Assembly (NCBI RefSeq): GCF_029024925.1
Contig: NZ_CP118962.1
Location: 1,458,001-1,522,000 of the forward strand
DNA: 64,000 nt
Source of the DNA: Enterococcus faecalis
GTDB taxonomy: Bacteria; Bacillota; Bacilli; Lactobacillales; Enterococcaceae
Direction of reading: 5' to 3'
The notes below the pieces were generated by a model. It was given only the letters and a program-made list of their open reading frames with translations. It did no database searches and was not told where the DNA came from. Position 1 is the stretch's first letter; each line of letters opens with the position of its first letter. This document shows positions 44,607 to 58,722 of the stretch, in pieces. A program made the position numbers and the translations under genes.

Positions 44607-45305
44607 CTAATCATTTGAAAAATAAATCTTACGCCCATTCAACGGCTGAAGGGGCCGATTGTTAAAGGCCAACATACCTTCCTTGATCTTATTTAAAAAG
44701 GCTTGATCCATTTTTTGAATGGTATCAAATACAAACCATTTCACTGGACCCTTAGTTGGCGGTGTTGTTAACGAGCCTACATAATGGTAGTGTAGACGCT
44801 CCTCTGGTAAAAAGATTGACGGATTAAACCATTGTTGGTGCGTGCCGTTTTCCCAGTCCATCGGATGATTCGCTTCTGAAAAACGATTTTCTTCCTCTGT
44901 GATGGTAAACAGGCAACCGACAACTAAATTTTCGCCAGCATCATTCATATGAACCAAATGGAATTCTAGCGGATACTGCTTTCCCGACAGCAAATGTTCG
45001 CTAGGCATATGAAAATGGATATCGGTTAAATGATACGCAACATTTTCAAACATTACGTAACTTTCCGTATTTGGTGGTACAAAATGAAACGTATTTTTGA
45101 ATTCCTTTTCAGTGAATTCTTCTTTTTTATAATGAAACGTAATCTGAGAATTTACTGTCTCAGCACTTTCTTTTTCTAAAGCAATTGGCGATTGATAAGC
45201 AAACTTAGCACCTTCTGCAAACCAGTCACATAGCGTATGCCAATGTTCTGGTCCATCGTTGCCTGTATAGCTCCATTCAACGTCCATATTTTTTATTTTT
45301 TTCAT
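44607..45305 (-). CDS. Alpha-type carbonic anhydrase
   Basis: Interconverts carbon dioxide and bicarbonate with a zinc ion. 232 residues. The alpha-class pattern is clear: WSYTGNDGPEHW at the start, QSPIAL, the zinc His pair in DIHFHMPSEHLL, the third His in EFHLVHMN, and the substrate Thr in VGSLTTPPTKGPVKW. No signal peptide is visible, unusual for an alpha-class enzyme, so a cytoplasmic site is likely. ATG 45305 follows AAGGAAGAG; seven extra upstream codons are possible. Bicarbonate would feed carbamoyl phosphate synthesis in the neighbouring pyr operon. Confidence 0.88.
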   Translation of the reverse strand: MKKIKNMDVEWSYTGNDGPEHWHTLCDWFAEGAKFAYQSPIALEKESAETVNSQITFHYKKEEFTEKEFKNTFHFVPPNTESYVMFENVAYHLTDIHFHMPSEHLLSGKQYPLEFHLVHMNDAGENLVVGCLFTITEEENRFSEANHPMDWENGTHQQWFNPSIFLPEERLHYHYVGSLTTPPTKGPVKWFVFDTIQKMDQAFLNKIKEGMLAFNNRPLQPLNGRKIYFSND

Positions 45306-45388
45306 ACACTCTTCCTTCATTTCCACATAGTAATCAGGTAAAACTCATGTTAAAACTCTATCCTAACATCTTTTCTACGTCAAACAAA

Positions 45389-45431
45389 AGAACTTAGATC
45401 ATTACGCTCCTCGGCAAATGACCTAAGTTCT
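45389..45431. terminator. Terminator at the end of the pyr operon
   Basis: AGAACTTAGRTCATT-type arms pair around a 12-base loop about 70 bases past the pyrE stop codon. A small hairpin over the stop codon itself (AATAACCGT / ACGGTTATT, 45480-45507) may help. Confidence 0.7.
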
Positions 45432-45502
45432 CCTACCGTTAAATCTGGTTACTGAAAATGACACTAAAAATCAGACGACAATAACCGTCTTTAGTTCAAC
45501 GG

Positions 45503-46135
45503 TTATTTGCCCCAGTTTTCAGGATCTTTTTTCCATTCTTGTAATAAGGTAACATCTTTTTCTTCGATATAATTTGCTTCTAATGCAGCATCAATTAAAG
45601 TTGAATAATTGGTTAACGTTAGTAACGTCATCTGTTTATCTGCAAAATTTGCCGTTCCTTTGGGTAACTCATAAGTGAAGATTGCCGCAACACCTAAAAC
45701 CGTTGCTCCTTCACGTTCCGCCGCTTCTGCCGCTTCTAACACGCTACCGCCTGTTGAAATTAAATCCTCGATAACTACCATTTTTTGTCCTTCAGAAATT
45801 CGGCCTTCAATTTGATTCCCTTTGCCGTGATCTTTGGCTTTACTGCGGATATAAACCATTGGTAATCCTAAAATATCGGCTACCCATGCCGCATGTGGAA
45901 TCCCTGCGGTAGCTGTCCCAGCAATCACTTCGACTTCTGGGAAAGTCTCTTTAATTTTTGCCGCTAAGCCTTCTGCAATTTCTTTACGCACAGCAGGATA
46001 ACTCATCGTGATACGGTTATCACAATAAATCGGGCTTTTTATGCCACTAGCCCAAGTAAAAGGCTCATTAGGGTTTAAAAATACCGCTTCAATATCTAAT
46101 AAATCTTTGGCAATCTTTTTTGCTACTTTTGTCAT
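45503..46135 (-). CDS. pyrE: Orotate phosphoribosyltransferase
   Basis: Joins orotate to PRPP, giving OMP. 210 residues from ATG 46135; a longer open frame only overlaps pyrF. The PRPP loop is [20 protein letters not shown] near residue 118, and [16 protein letters not shown] near 24 binds orotate. It is the last gene of the pyrimidine operon, one base after the pyrF stop. Confidence 0.97.
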   Translation of the reverse strand: MTKVAKKIAKDLLDIEAVFLNPNEPFTWASGIKSPIYCDNRITMSYPAVRKEIAEGLAAKIKETFPEVEVIAGTATAGIPHAAWVADILGLPMVYIRSKAKDHGKGNQIEGRISEGQKMVVIEDLISTGGSVLEAAEAAEREGATVLGVAAIFTYELPKGTANFADKQMTLLTLTNYSTLIDAALEANYIEEKDVTLLQEWKKDPENWGK

Positions 46136-46136
46136 G

Positions 46137-48566
<2,430 letters not shown>

Positions 48567-48630
48567 CAGTATCCTTCACTCCTTTATTCTCTGATTCCCC
48601 TATAAATGATTTTCTATTTCTTCGTAAAAG

Positions 48631-48668
48631 AATCTGGAACAGTCCTCCTCAGACGATTGTTCCAGATT
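48631..48668 (-). other. Hairpin between carB and pyrK
   Basis: AATCTGGAACA pairs exactly with TGTTCCAGATT around a 16-base loop. On the minus (mRNA) strand the loop reads ATCGTCTGAGGAGGAC, which weakly resembles the PyrR loop (ARUCCNGNGAGGYU), and the stem is followed by CTTTTA rather than a clean T run. It could attenuate, protect an mRNA end or be a leftover of a PyrR site. Confidence 0.5.
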
Positions 48669-48673
48669 TTTGC

Positions 48674-51600
48674 TTAAATGGCTTCTGTCGTAAAGGCTCT
48701 TGATTCTAAAACTTTTAAAATCGCATTTGCTGTGTCAAGTGAGGTAAACAATGGAATCCCATGTTCGACTGCTTCCCGACGGATTGAAAACCCATCTTGG
48801 TTGGCACTGGAACGATTTTTATCCATGGTATTGATTACCACTTGTGCATTCCCATTGCGAATGACATCCAGCACGGTTTCCCCTTCAGGATTAGAAATTT
48901 TCGTCACTTTCTTAACAGGCAACTGATGCTTCGCTAAAAAGTCAGCGGTTCCTTCCGTTGCGACTAAACTATAGCCAATTGCTGAAAAACGCTTAGCAAT
49001 TTCTAACGCCTCTTCTTTTGTTTCATCAGCAATGGTGAAAAGTACAGCCCCATAACTTGGCAAATGCAAGCCAGATGCTTCAAAGGCTTTATACAAGGCT
49101 TTTTCTAAATAATAATCACTACCCATCACTTCCCCAGTTGATTTCATTTCAGGCCCTAAGTACGTATCTACTTTTTGTAGTTTCGTAAAGGAGAATACAG
49201 GGGCTTTCACATGAACTTGTTTACTTTCAGGATATAATCCATCTTGATATCCTAGGTCAGTCAGTTTCTCACCAAGAATCGCTTTTGTAGCAACTTGGGC
49301 CATCGGAATCCCTGTGATTTTACTTAAGAAAGGAACTGTTCGACTCGCACGAGGATTCACTTCAATCACATAAACACGATTTTCATGAATAACAAATTGA
49401 ATATTCATCATACCTACACAGTTTAAACCAAGTGCCAGTTTTTTTGTATAATCGGCAATCGTTGCTTGAATTTCTTGAGAAAGATACTGCGGTGGATAAA
49501 CCGCCATTGAATCGCCAGAATGCACGCCAGCTCGTTCAATATGTTCCATAATCCCTGGAATTAGTACTGTTTCACCATCACAAATGGCATCAACTTCACA
49601 TTCTTGTCCCAATAAATAGCTATCAACTAAGACAGGATGTTCTGGAGAAGCTTTGACTGCATGTCGCATATAATCTTCCAAATCCTTTTGATTTTCGACA
49701 ATTTCCATTGCACGACCACCTAAAACATAACTTGGACGCACTAAAACGGGATAGCCGATACGATCAGCAATCACGACTGCTTCTTCTGCACTTGTGGCTG
49801 TATCTCCTGGTGGTTGAGGAATCGCTAACTCTTGCAAAGCTTGTTCAAATAAATCACGATTTTCCGCACGATCTAAATCTTCAATCGTTGTTCCAAGAAT
49901 TTTAACGCCTTGTTTTGTGAGCGGCTCAGCTAAATTAATCGCTGTTTGTCCACCAAATTGGACGATCACGCCAATCGGATTTTCTAAATCAATCACATTC
50001 ATGACGTCTTCTAAAGTTAATGGCTCAAAGTATAATTTATCAGAAACAGAGAAATCTGTTGAAACTGTTTCAGGATTACTATTCATAATAATTGCCTCAT
50101 AACCAGCCGCTTGGATCGCTTTGACAGAATGAACCGTTGCATAATCAAACTCGACCCCTTGACCAATGCGAATGGGACCAGAACCTAATACTAGTACAGA
50201 AGGCTTTTTCGAAACATTGCTTTCGTTTTCCACTTCATACGTGCTATAAAAATAAGGCGTGTGTGATTCAAACTCTGCAGCACACGTATCCACCATTTTA
50301 TAGACGGGCACAATTTGATTGGCTCTGCGGAAGTCAGCGATGGCTTGTTCTGTTTGTCCCCAAAGTGCTGCGATTTTCCGATCAGAAAAGCCATTTTGTT
50401 TGGCTTCTTTCAAGATAGCTACGTTGTCCACGTGACTTTCAAGGGTCGTTTCAATTTCGATAATGTGTAAAAGTTTATCCAAGAAGAATAAATCAATTTT
50501 CGTTAAACTTTGTAATTCTTCGATGCTATATCCTCTACGAATGGCTTCTGATAAGTAGAACAATCGATCATCTTGCGCATGGACCATTTTCTTCGTTAAT
50601 TCTAAATCACTGACATGACTTAGTTCTGCTAACTCGTTGTGATAAGCACCAATTTCTAAAGAACGAACTGCTTTTAATAAGGATTCTTCAATATTGCGGC
50701 CAATTGCCATGACTTCCCCGGTTGCTTTCATTTGCGTTCCTAGTTCTCGAGCACCTTTTTCAAATTTGTCAAAAGGCCAACGAGGAATTTTGGAAACAAC
50801 ATAGTCCAAAGCCGGTTCAAATTCGGCATAAGTGGTTCCAGTAACTGGATTTTTCATTTCATCTAATGTTAAACCAACAGCAATTTTTGCGGCTAACTTC
50901 GCAATTGGATACCCTGTGGCTTTACTAGCAAGTGCAGATGAGCGAGAAACACGAGGATTCACTTCAATCACATAATAATTAAAGCTATGCGGGTCCAAAG
51001 CTAATTGAACATTACAGCCACCTTCAATTTTTAATGCACGAATAATTTTCAAAGACGCATCTCGCAACATTTGGTATTCATAATCTGATAAGGTTTGACT
51101 CGGAGCAAAAACAATCGAATCCCCAGTGTGAATACCGACAGGATCAAAGTTTTCCATGTTACAAACCACAATCGCATTATCGGCCGAATCACGCATCACT
51201 TCATATTCAATTTCTTTAAAACCAGCAATACTTTTTTCAATTAAACATTGTGTAACTGGTGATAATTTCAGACCGTTTTCGGCAATCTGACGGAGTTCTT
51301 CTTCCGTATCACACATGCCGCCGCCTGTTCCACCTAAAGTAAATGCGGGACGAACGATAATTGGATAGCCAATTCGTTTGGCAAAAGCCACGGCTTGTTC
51401 CACCGTATTGACAATTTCACTTTCTGGAATCGGTTGTTCTAATTCTTCCATCAATTGTTTAAATAAATCACGGTCTTCCGCTTGGTCAATCGCACTGAGC
51501 TTTGTTCCTAGCAATTCTACATTTAGCTCATCTAAAATTCCTGATTCCGATAATTCCATCGCCATATTTAATCCAGTTTGACCACCTAATGTTGGTAGAA

Positions 51601-51856
51601 GAGCATCAGGACGTTCTTTTCGCAAAATTCTTGAAACAAATTCTAAAGTAATCGGTTCGATATAAACATGATCCGCGATTTCCTTATCGGTCATAATAGT
51701 CGCTGGATTTGAGTTTACTAAGACAACTTCATACCCTTCTTCTTTTAGCGCTAAACAGGCTTGTGTGCCTGCATAGTCAAATTCTGCTGCTTGTCCAATA
51801 ATGATTGGTCCTGAACCAATCACCATGATTTTCTTGATGTCCGTTCGTTTTGGCAT
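48674..51856 (-). CDS. carB: Carbamoyl-phosphate synthase, large subunit
   Basis: Makes carbamoyl phosphate from bicarbonate, ammonia and two ATP. 1060 residues from ATG 51856, sharing one base with the carA stop codon. Two homologous ATP-grasp halves: [20 protein letters not shown] near residue 9 and [19 protein letters not shown] near 555, each with an EVNPR motif. A C-terminal allosteric MGS-like domain starts at about 930. UMP and PRPP or ornithine control such enzymes. Confidence 0.97.
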   Translation of the reverse strand: MPKRTDIKKIMVIGSGPIIIGQAAEFDYAGTQACLALKEEGYEVVLVNSNPATIMTDKEIADHVYIEPITLEFVSRILRKERPDALLPTLGGQTGLNMAMELSESGILDELNVELLGTKLSAIDQAEDRDLFKQLMEELEQPIPESEIVNTVEQAVAFAKRIGYPIIVRPAFTLGGTGGGMCDTEEELRQIAENGLKLSPVTQCLIEKSIAGFKEIEYEVMRDSADNAIVVCNMENFDPVGIHTGDSIVFAPSQTLSDYEYQMLRDASLKIIRALKIEGGCNVQLALDPHSFNYYVIEVNPRVSRSSALASKATGYPIAKLAAKIAVGLTLDEMKNPVTGTTYAEFEPALDYVVSKIPRWPFDKFEKGARELGTQMKATGEVMAIGRNIEESLLKAVRSLEIGAYHNELAELSHVSDLELTKKMVHAQDDRLFYLSEAIRRGYSIEELQSLTKIDLFFLDKLLHIIEIETTLESHVDNVAILKEAKQNGFSDRKIAALWGQTEQAIADFRRANQIVPVYKMVDTCAAEFESHTPYFYSTYEVENESNVSKKPSVLVLGSGPIRIGQGVEFDYATVHSVKAIQAAGYEAIIMNSNPETVSTDFSVSDKLYFEPLTLEDVMNVIDLENPIGVIVQFGGQTAINLAEPLTKQGVKILGTTIEDLDRAENRDLFEQALQELAIPQPPGDTATSAEEAVVIADRIGYPVLVRPSYVLGGRAMEIVENQKDLEDYMRHAVKASPEHPVLVDSYLLGQECEVDAICDGETVLIPGIMEHIERAGVHSGDSMAVYPPQYLSQEIQATIADYTKKLALGLNCVGMMNIQFVIHENRVYVIEVNPRASRTVPFLSKITGIPMAQVATKAILGEKLTDLGYQDGLYPESKQVHVKAPVFSFTKLQKVDTYLGPEMKSTGEVMGSDYYLEKALYKAFEASGLHLPSYGAVLFTIADETKEEALEIAKRFSAIGYSLVATEGTADFLAKHQLPVKKVTKISNPEGETVLDVIRNGNAQVVINTMDKNRSSANQDGFSIRREAVEHGIPLFTSLDTANAILKVLESRAFTTEAI

Positions 51857-52935
51857 TAGTTTTGCTCCTTCCATGCATCCATTAATTCCATAAATTCGTC
51901 AAATAAATGAAGACCATCGTGCGGTCCTGGAGCCGCATCTGGGTGATATTGCACAGTAAAAGCTGGATAATCTCGATGACGCACGCCTTCAACCGTTCCA
52001 TCATTGACTTCCACGTGGGTCACAAGTAATTTTTCTGGATCAATTGTTGCTTCATCCACGGCATATCCGTGATTTTGTGAAGTGAAATCAATGCGTCCTG
52101 TTGCAATTTCTCGTACAGGATGATTCAAACCGCGATGTCCAAACTTCATCTTATACGTATCCGCACCATTTGCTAATGAAAATAACTGATGACCTAAGCA
52201 GATGCCGAAAATTGGAACTTTTCCTTGAATTTCTTGAATCATTTCAATAGCTTCAGGCACATCTTTGGGATCTCCAGGCCCATTTGTCAACATGACACCA
52301 TCGGGACTTAATTCTAAAATCTCTTCGGCCGTTGTATTATAAGGCAACACGGTTAAGTTGCATTGCCGTTTTGATAATTCTCGCAAAATACTATGTTTCA
52401 ACCCAAAATCAACGACGACTACATTACGCCCAATACCTGGACTTGGATAAGGCTTAGTGGTAGACACTTGTGCCACTTGATTTTTCGGCATGACTGTCGC
52501 TTTTAATTGATCAAACGCATGCGGCAAATCATCCACGGCATCAATGATGCTCCCTTTCATTGTTCCAGCTGATCGTAACTTACGAGTCAGCGCACGCGTA
52601 TCAATTCCTGAAATTCCCGGAATCCCTTTGCGCTTTAAAAATTCATCCAAGGTCATTTGTTGACGCCAATTTGAAGCAACCCGCGCATGCTCTTTAACAA
52701 TGACACCTTTACAGGTTGGGGCAATGGATTCATAATCATCTCGGTTGACTCCGTAATTTCCAACTAATGGATACGTAAAAGTAATCATTTGTCCATTAAA
52801 ACTTTGGTCAGTAATTGCTTCTTGGTAACCTGTCATGCCAGTAGTAAAAACAACTTCTCCTACTACATTGCCTTCTGCACCAAACGCTTTTCCTTCAAAT
52901 ACTGTTCCGTCTTCTAAAATCAATAACCTTTTCAA
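51856..52935 (-). CDS. carA: Carbamoyl-phosphate synthase, small subunit
   Basis: Glutaminase that supplies ammonia to CarB. 359 residues from a TTG at 52935, 10 bases after GGAGGAGG; no ATG or GTG is available near there. The glutaminase domain has the nucleophile Cys in [13 protein letters not shown] near residue 238 and the His-x-Glu-type pair in [12 protein letters not shown]. The gene overlaps the end of pyrC on its 5' side region. Confidence 0.95.
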   Translation of the reverse strand: MKRLLILEDGTVFEGKAFGAEGNVVGEVVFTTGMTGYQEAITDQSFNGQMITFTYPLVGNYGVNRDDYESIAPTCKGVIVKEHARVASNWRQQMTLDEFLKRKGIPGISGIDTRALTRKLRSAGTMKGSIIDAVDDLPHAFDQLKATVMPKNQVAQVSTTKPYPSPGIGRNVVVVDFGLKHSILRELSKRQCNLTVLPYNTTAEEILELSPDGVMLTNGPGDPKDVPEAIEMIQEIQGKVPIFGICLGHQLFSLANGADTYKMKFGHRGLNHPVREIATGRIDFTSQNHGYAVDEATIDPEKLLVTHVEVNDGTVEGVRHRDYPAFTVQYHPDAAPGPHDGLHLFDEFMELMDAWKEQN

Positions 52936-52937
52936 AC

Positions 52938-54221
52938 CTACTGCGCCTCCTCCGACCAAGCTAATGCTCCGTCAACAAATGTCATAAGTGTCTTTCCTTT
53001 GACTGTCCACCCTGTAAATGGTGTATTGACAGCCATTGATTCAAATGCTTCTGCATCAATTGGTGCAGCTGTTGCTAAGTCAAAAACTGCAATATCTGCT
53101 GGTGCACCAATTGTTAGTGTTCCTGCGTTTAATCCAAAAATTTCTGCCGGTTTCACTGCCATCCAATCAATCACTTGTTCTAATGTGAAAATGCCTGTTT
53201 CGACAAAGTTCGTATAAATCAATTGGAAGGCCGTTTCACTACCGACAATACCAAAAGGTGCGTTTAAAAATGATTGTTGTTTTTCTTCTAAACCATGGGG
53301 CGCATGGTCGGTAGCAATACAGTCAATCGTGCCATCTAACAAGCCGTCAATCAATGCTTGTCGATCTGCTAAACCACGTAATGGTGGGTTCATTTTCCAA
53401 AACCCTTCGTCACCAGGAATATCCTCATCGACTAAAATTAAATGGTGTGGCGAAACTTCGGCTGTTACGTGAATCCCTGCTTTTTTAGCATCCCGAATAA
53501 CGCGCACGCTTTCTTCTGTTGAAACATGACAAACATGATAATGAACGCCTGTTTCTTTCGCTAAAGTAATATCCCGAGCAATTTGTGAAGCTTCCGTTGC
53601 ACTTAAAATCCCTGGTAGGCCTAATTTCTTAGAAACTTCTCCTTCATGCATCACACCACCAAATAATAAAGATTCATCTTCCGTGTGCGCAACAAGTGCC
53701 ATATTTAATGCAGCCGCTTCTTTCATGGCTAAGTACATCGTTCCTGCCGTTTGGACACCAACACCATCATTCGTAAATGCAAAGGCGCCCGCTTCTTTTA
53801 AGGCCTTCTGATTGGTTAAAACTTCACTCCGTAGCTCTTCTGTAATGGGGGCATATTGTAAAACTTTCACGACTGCATCTTTTTGAATTAAGTCGTAAAC
53901 CTCACTTAATTTTTCAGCCGTATCTGGTACTGGATTCAAATTGGGCATTGCGCAAACCGTAGTAAAACCACCGCGAGCAGCAGCTTTACTACCCGTTTTA
54001 ATCGTTTCTTTATACGTAAAGCCTGGTTCTCTAAAGTGAACATGCACATCCACCAAGCCTGGCGTGATTAGTTGCCCTTTCGCATCAAACACTTGCTCAA
54101 AATCTGCTTCGTCAAACGATTCTCCGATTGCGTGAATCACACCATTTTCTAGCCAAAGTGCTGCCTCAATCAATTGATTCTCTTTTTTGATGATTTTTCC
54201 ATTCTTAATTAACGTCTTCAT
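52938..54221 (-). CDS. pyrC: Dihydroorotase
   Basis: Closes carbamoyl aspartate to dihydroorotate. 427 residues of the amidohydrolase fold: [17 protein letters not shown] near residue 58 has the metal His-x-His, HTEDESL near 178, [12 protein letters not shown] near 228, and [10 protein letters not shown] near 302 the catalytic Asp. It follows pyrB by 8 bases. Confidence 0.97.
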   Translation of the reverse strand: MKTLIKNGKIIKKENQLIEAALWLENGVIHAIGESFDEADFEQVFDAKGQLITPGLVDVHVHFREPGFTYKETIKTGSKAAARGGFTTVCAMPNLNPVPDTAEKLSEVYDLIQKDAVVKVLQYAPITEELRSEVLTNQKALKEAGAFAFTNDGVGVQTAGTMYLAMKEAAALNMALVAHTEDESLLFGGVMHEGEVSKKLGLPGILSATEASQIARDITLAKETGVHYHVCHVSTEESVRVIRDAKKAGIHVTAEVSPHHLILVDEDIPGDEGFWKMNPPLRGLADRQALIDGLLDGTIDCIATDHAPHGLEEKQQSFLNAPFGIVGSETAFQLIYTNFVETGIFTLEQVIDWMAVKPAEIFGLNAGTLTIGAPADIAVFDLATAAPIDAEAFESMAVNTPFTGWTVKGKTLMTFVDGALAWSEEAQ

Positions 54222-54229
54222 TTCTCCAC

Positions 54230-55156
54230 CTAGGCCTTTCCATGTAAAATTGCTTCCAAAATTGCCATGCGCATAAAGACTCCGTTACTCATTTGCGCGA
54301 CGATTCTTGATTGCAGACTTTCCACTAATTCATCTGCCAGTTCAACATCCCGATTGACTGGCGCTGGATGCATAATAATTGCGTGTTTCTGTAAACGAGT
54401 TGCCCGTTCGTTGGTTAAACCATATTCCAAATGATAGCCTTCTTTTGAAAAACTTTCCTTACCATCATGACGTTCGTGCTGCACGCGAAGCAACATCATC
54501 ACATCGACTTTTTCAACAATTTCATCTAATGGCACATATTGTCCATAGACATCAAACTGATGATCGTACCACTCTTCTGGACCTGAAAAATAAATTTCAG
54601 CGCCTAAACGGTTTAATAACTGCATATTTGATTTAGCAACGCGAGAATGTGTAATATCTCCCACAATCGCCACTTTCAAGCCTTCAAATCCACCAAATTC
54701 TTCATAAATAGTCATCAGATCCAATAAACATTGTGTAGGGTGTTGTCCACTCCCGTCCCCACCGTTAATAATAGAACATTGAATCGTTTTACTTTGAATC
54801 AATTCATCGTAATAATTTTCTTTACCATGACGAATGACTGCTACATCTACACCAATTGCCGACATCGTTAGTACTGTGTCGTATAACGTTTCTCCTTTTT
54901 GAACAGAACTTCTACTTGCTTCAAACTCAATCACTTCTAAGCCTAATTTTTTCTCAGCTACCTCAAAACTTTTATGTGTTCGAGTACTATTTTCAAAAAA
55001 CAAGTTTGTTGCAAAATATTGACGTTCTTCTGGGTGCCATTTTGCCCCCTGTTTAAATTCTCCTGCGCGACGGATTAACCCCATGACTTCACGGTCGGTT
55101 AAAGCCTCTGCAGTTAAAAGATGTTTTAAACTAATTCGTTCAGATGTAATAATCAT
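54230..55156 (-). CDS. pyrB: Aspartate carbamoyltransferase
   Basis: Joins carbamoyl phosphate and aspartate, the committed step. 308 residues: carbamoyl-phosphate loop [15 protein letters not shown] near residue 51, [17 protein letters not shown] near 130, and [12 protein letters not shown] near 260. There is no pyrI regulatory subunit, as usual in Firmicutes; control is at transcription by PyrR. Confidence 0.97.
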   Translation of the reverse strand: MIITSERISLKHLLTAEALTDREVMGLIRRAGEFKQGAKWHPEERQYFATNLFFENSTRTHKSFEVAEKKLGLEVIEFEASRSSVQKGETLYDTVLTMSAIGVDVAVIRHGKENYYDELIQSKTIQCSIINGGDGSGQHPTQCLLDLMTIYEEFGGFEGLKVAIVGDITHSRVAKSNMQLLNRLGAEIYFSGPEEWYDHQFDVYGQYVPLDEIVEKVDVMMLLRVQHERHDGKESFSKEGYHLEYGLTNERATRLQKHAIIMHPAPVNRDVELADELVESLQSRIVAQMSNGVFMRMAILEAILHGKA

Positions 55157-55169
55157 TCGTCCAGTCCTC

Positions 55170-56450
55170 CTACTGTTCTTCGCTACGTGCGTTTTCCGGT
55201 AAAATTAAATTCAAAACAATTCCTAAGACGGTTGCTAATGCCATTGAAGACAATTCAAAGGTTCCTACTTTGAAGACTAAGCCACCAATGCCGATGACTA
55301 AAATTACTGAAGCAATCAATAAATTCTTTTTCTTATCAAAATTAATCTTATTATCGATTAAGATTTTCAAACCACTTGCGGCAATCACACCGAACAAGAC
55401 GAAACTAATTCCTGAAATAACTGGTCCTGGGATACTTAGAATCAAGGCACTTAATTTCCCAACAAAGCCTAAAGCTACAGCGAACACCGCGGCTCCACCA
55501 ATCACGAAGACACTGTGTACTCTTGTAATTGCCAGCACGCCGATATTTTCACCATAACTTGTAACTGGCGGTCCACCAACAAAACCTGCTACAATTTGCG
55601 CTAAGCCATCTCCCATTAAAGTTTTAGATAAGCCTGGGTCTTGGAAAAAGTTGCGCTTGGTTAATTTATTCAAGACCATTAAATGACCAATATGTTCTGT
55701 CATTGTTACAAAAGCAATTGGTGCCATTGTTGTAATGGCATTTAAATACAATTTCGGTTGGTATTGAACAAAAGGTACTTCAAAATTCGGTAAAGCAAAC
55801 CACGCAGCTTCTTTAATAGGGGTTAAGTCAATAATTCCGAAAGCTAAAGCGACTAGGTACCCACTGACAATTCCCAAAAGAATTGGAATTAATCCTAGGA
55901 AGCCTTTGAAAAACATGTTGTAAAAAATGGTTAAGCCTAAAGTAATTAAGGCTACGGCAATATATTTAAAATCATAAACGTTGTTGTTATACATTGCGTT
56001 ATTTGCGGCATTAGCTGCCAAGCCTAAACCGATAACCATCACGACAGGTCCTACAACGATAGGCGGTAAAATTTTATCCAACCAGTCGGAACCAATTTTT
56101 TTAATGATTAATGAAACGATTAGGTATACCAAGCCGGTTGTCATAGCACCTTGGGCAATGGCTGGATAACCATCACTCTTCATTAACATCTGCATCGCTG
56201 CAATAAAAGCAAAGCTACTGCCAAGATAGGCGGGGATTTTTCCTTTTGTAGTAATCAGATAGACCATTGTTCCTAATCCTGAACTGACTAACGCAATCCC
56301 TGGGTCAATTCCTACTAAGATTGGTACTAAAACCGTTGCACCAAACATCGTAAATAAATGTTGTAAACTTAGGCCAACCCAGTGAAAAGCTTGCGGTCTG
56401 TCTTTAATATCTAAGACTGCATCCTCATTTCGAAATTCTTTTTCTGACAA
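55170..56450 (-). CDS. pyrP: Uracil permease
   Basis: 426 residues with about 12-14 membrane segments, of the nucleobase-cation symporter-2 family. [22 protein letters not shown] near residue 20 and the [20 protein letters not shown] signature near 288 identify a uracil transporter. It takes up uracil for salvage and is placed between pyrR and pyrB, so uptake is repressed along with synthesis. Confidence 0.96.
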   Translation of the reverse strand: MSEKEFRNEDAVLDIKDRPQAFHWVGLSLQHLFTMFGATVLVPILVGIDPGIALVSSGLGTMVYLITTKGKIPAYLGSSFAFIAAMQMLMKSDGYPAIAQGAMTTGLVYLIVSLIIKKIGSDWLDKILPPIVVGPVVMVIGLGLAANAANNAMYNNNVYDFKYIAVALITLGLTIFYNMFFKGFLGLIPILLGIVSGYLVALAFGIIDLTPIKEAAWFALPNFEVPFVQYQPKLYLNAITTMAPIAFVTMTEHIGHLMVLNKLTKRNFFQDPGLSKTLMGDGLAQIVAGFVGGPPVTSYGENIGVLAITRVHSVFVIGGAAVFAVALGFVGKLSALILSIPGPVISGISFVLFGVIAASGLKILIDNKINFDKKKNLLIASVILVIGIGGLVFKVGTFELSSMALATVLGIVLNLILPENARSEEQ

Positions 56451-56466
56451 CGTTGTTCACTCCTTT

Positions 56467-57027
<561 letters not shown>

Positions 57028-57129
57028 TTATCTACGTCCTCGCTGTCTTGGGGTCAGCGATTCTTCCTTCAATTGAGCAGCTGAAAAATAAGTGGATTTT
57101 TATTGAAATTGTCCTGTTATTTTTTCCAA

Positions 57130-57344
57130 CAAAAAATCCTCCTACCCGTATGAGGATAGGAGGATGTTGGTTACAGTTTAAAAAGGTACAAGGGTACCAT
57201 GTAGCCCACACAACTTACTAACTAAGCGCACCTAGTGTTCTTTTGCATGATTCCTTCTTAGCCTCACGGGACTAAACTTAAAGGTTACAGTTATTTAGTT
57301 ATTTTTCTTCTTAAAAAAGAGTTTACCTCTTCTTCAGAAAAAAA
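57130..57344 (-). promoter_or_regulatory. PyrR-controlled attenuator leader
   Basis: On the minus strand AGTCCCGTGAGGCT (57260-57273) fits the PyrR-binding loop ARUCCNGNGAGGYU at every position. About 95 bases further on lies a terminator (57130-57165): ATCCTCCTA and TAGGAGGAT with a T run. Between them GGTACCCTTGTACC and the repeats GTAACC/GTAACC may form the antiterminator. One leader controls all ten genes. The rest of the 57004-57344 gap, between the terminator and pyrR, holds nothing else I recognise. Confidence 0.92.
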
Positions 57345-58250
57345 TCAATGATTATTTCTTAATTGGTGTAAAGTTTTTTCAAAAACTTCTGGTAAAGGTG
57401 CTTCAAAGACTAATTGTTCACCTGTAGTAGGATGTGTAAAGCCTAATAACTTCGCATGTAAAAATTGTCCATTGCCAGGCAATGTTTTTTTCGGTCCATA
57501 TAATGGATCTCCAGCTAATGGATAACCGATATATTTCATGTGAACACGGATTTGATGTGTCCGGCCTGTTTCTAGTTGTAATTCAACTAAGGTAAATGCA
57601 TCAAAACGCTCTAAAACAGTAAAATGCGTGACTGCTTCTTTACCGCCTTCAATGACCGCTTGCATTTTGCGGTCAACCTTGGAACGACCAATAGGCGCAT
57701 TTATTTCTCCCTTATCGTGAGGAATAACACCGTGGACCAAGGCAACGTATTTGCGTAACGATGTTTTTTCTTTTAGCTGTTTCGCTAATGATTCATGGGC
57801 TTGATCATTTTTAGCCACCATCAATAGCCCCGAAGTATCTTTATCAATTCGATGAACAATTCCTGGTCGCACCACATCATTAATCGCCGATAAGTGATCC
57901 GCATGATGAAGTAACGCGTTCACTAATGTACCCTTGGGATGCCCTGCCGAAGGATGAACAACCATGCCTTGAGGTTTGTTGACGACAATCACATCATTGT
58001 CTTCATAAACAATGGTCAAAGGAATATCCTCTGCTACCATATCTAGAGCTTCTGGTTCAGGAATTGTTACAACAATTTCATCGCCTGCTGTAACTTTGTA
58101 ATTTGCGCGGACCGTTTCACCATTAACTGTTACGTGTTTTTCTTTTAACCATTGTTGAATTTGCGAGCGGGAATGATTGGGTAAATGTTCACTTAATACT
58201 TTGTCAATCCGGCCTTTTTCTGTTTGAATCGTTACGTTAATTTGTTCCAT
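57345..58250 (-). CDS. rluD: RluD-type ribosomal large-subunit pseudouridine synthase
   Basis: 301 residues from ATG 58250, which follows AAGGAAGG. An N-terminal S4 domain (RIDKVLSEHLPNHSRSQIQQWL) precedes the RsuA/RluA catalytic core with GIVHRIDKDTSGLLMVAKN near residue 128 (catalytic Asp) and LETGRTHQIRVHMKYIGYP near 220. In many Firmicutes it is the gene next to lspA and pyrR. Its 5' end overlaps lspA by 14 bases. Confidence 0.93.
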   Translation of the reverse strand: MEQINVTIQTEKGRIDKVLSEHLPNHSRSQIQQWLKEKHVTVNGETVRANYKVTAGDEIVVTIPEPEALDMVAEDIPLTIVYEDNDVIVVNKPQGMVVHPSAGHPKGTLVNALLHHADHLSAINDVVRPGIVHRIDKDTSGLLMVAKNDQAHESLAKQLKEKTSLRKYVALVHGVIPHDKGEINAPIGRSKVDRKMQAVIEGGKEAVTHFTVLERFDAFTLVELQLETGRTHQIRVHMKYIGYPLAGDPLYGPKKTLPGNGQFLHAKLLGFTHPTTGEQLVFEAPLPEVFEKTLHQLRNNH

Positions 58251-58722
58251 TTTTGCCTTCCTTTGCTGCTTTTTCATCTAAAATCAAATAAATAAATATA
58301 CAAATAACGCCGACCACTAACGTACTATCTGCAACATTAAAAATAGGAAAATTCATAAAATCCGTTTGGAGCATGTCCACCACGTAGCCTAAACGTACAC
58401 GATCAATAAAATTCCCAATGGCACCTGCTAAGACAAAAGATAAACCTACAGAATACCAGATACTTTTTTTATAATTCTTAATTAATAAATAAATAATCAC
58501 GACACTAACAATTACTGTGATGACATAAAAGAATATCATCTTTCCTTCTAATAAGCTCCAAGCGGCTCCGGTATTTCTTAAATGGGTCAGCGACAAAAAT
58601 CCAGGAATGAATTCTTTTGTTTCACCCAAAGAAATGTTTTGGACCGTCAAATATTTGCTCCATTGGTCAAGCCCTACTAATAAGGCACTGATTAAAAAAT
58701 ATACTACTAACAATCGCGTCAT
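58237..58722 (-). CDS. lspA: Lipoprotein signal peptidase (signal peptidase II)
   Basis: 161 residues with four membrane helices. The first catalytic region is SLTHLRNTGAAWSLLEG near residue 45, the Asp pair is in GAIGNFIDRVRLGYVVDM and FNVADS. It removes signal peptides from prolipoproteins such as PstS and the small lipoprotein in this window. It overlaps the CBS gene by 4 bases and rluD by 14. Confidence 0.96.
   Translation of the reverse strand: MTRLLVVYFLISALLVGLDQWSKYLTVQNISLGETKEFIPGFLSLTHLRNTGAAWSLLEGKMIFFYVITVIVSVVIIYLLIKNYKKSIWYSVGLSFVLAGAIGNFIDRVRLGYVVDMLQTDFMNFPIFNVADSTLVVGVICIFIYLILDEKAAKEGKNGTN

Noticed and set aside
48678-51581. Plus-strand open frames opposite carB
   Set aside because: Shadows of a 1060-residue conserved enzyme; no start signals.
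57210-57255. An 8-codon upstream open frame in the pyr leader (MQKNTRCA) with an AAGAAGGA sequence before it
   Set aside because: It lies within the region needed for antiterminator folding, and the leader is fully explained by PyrR attenuation.
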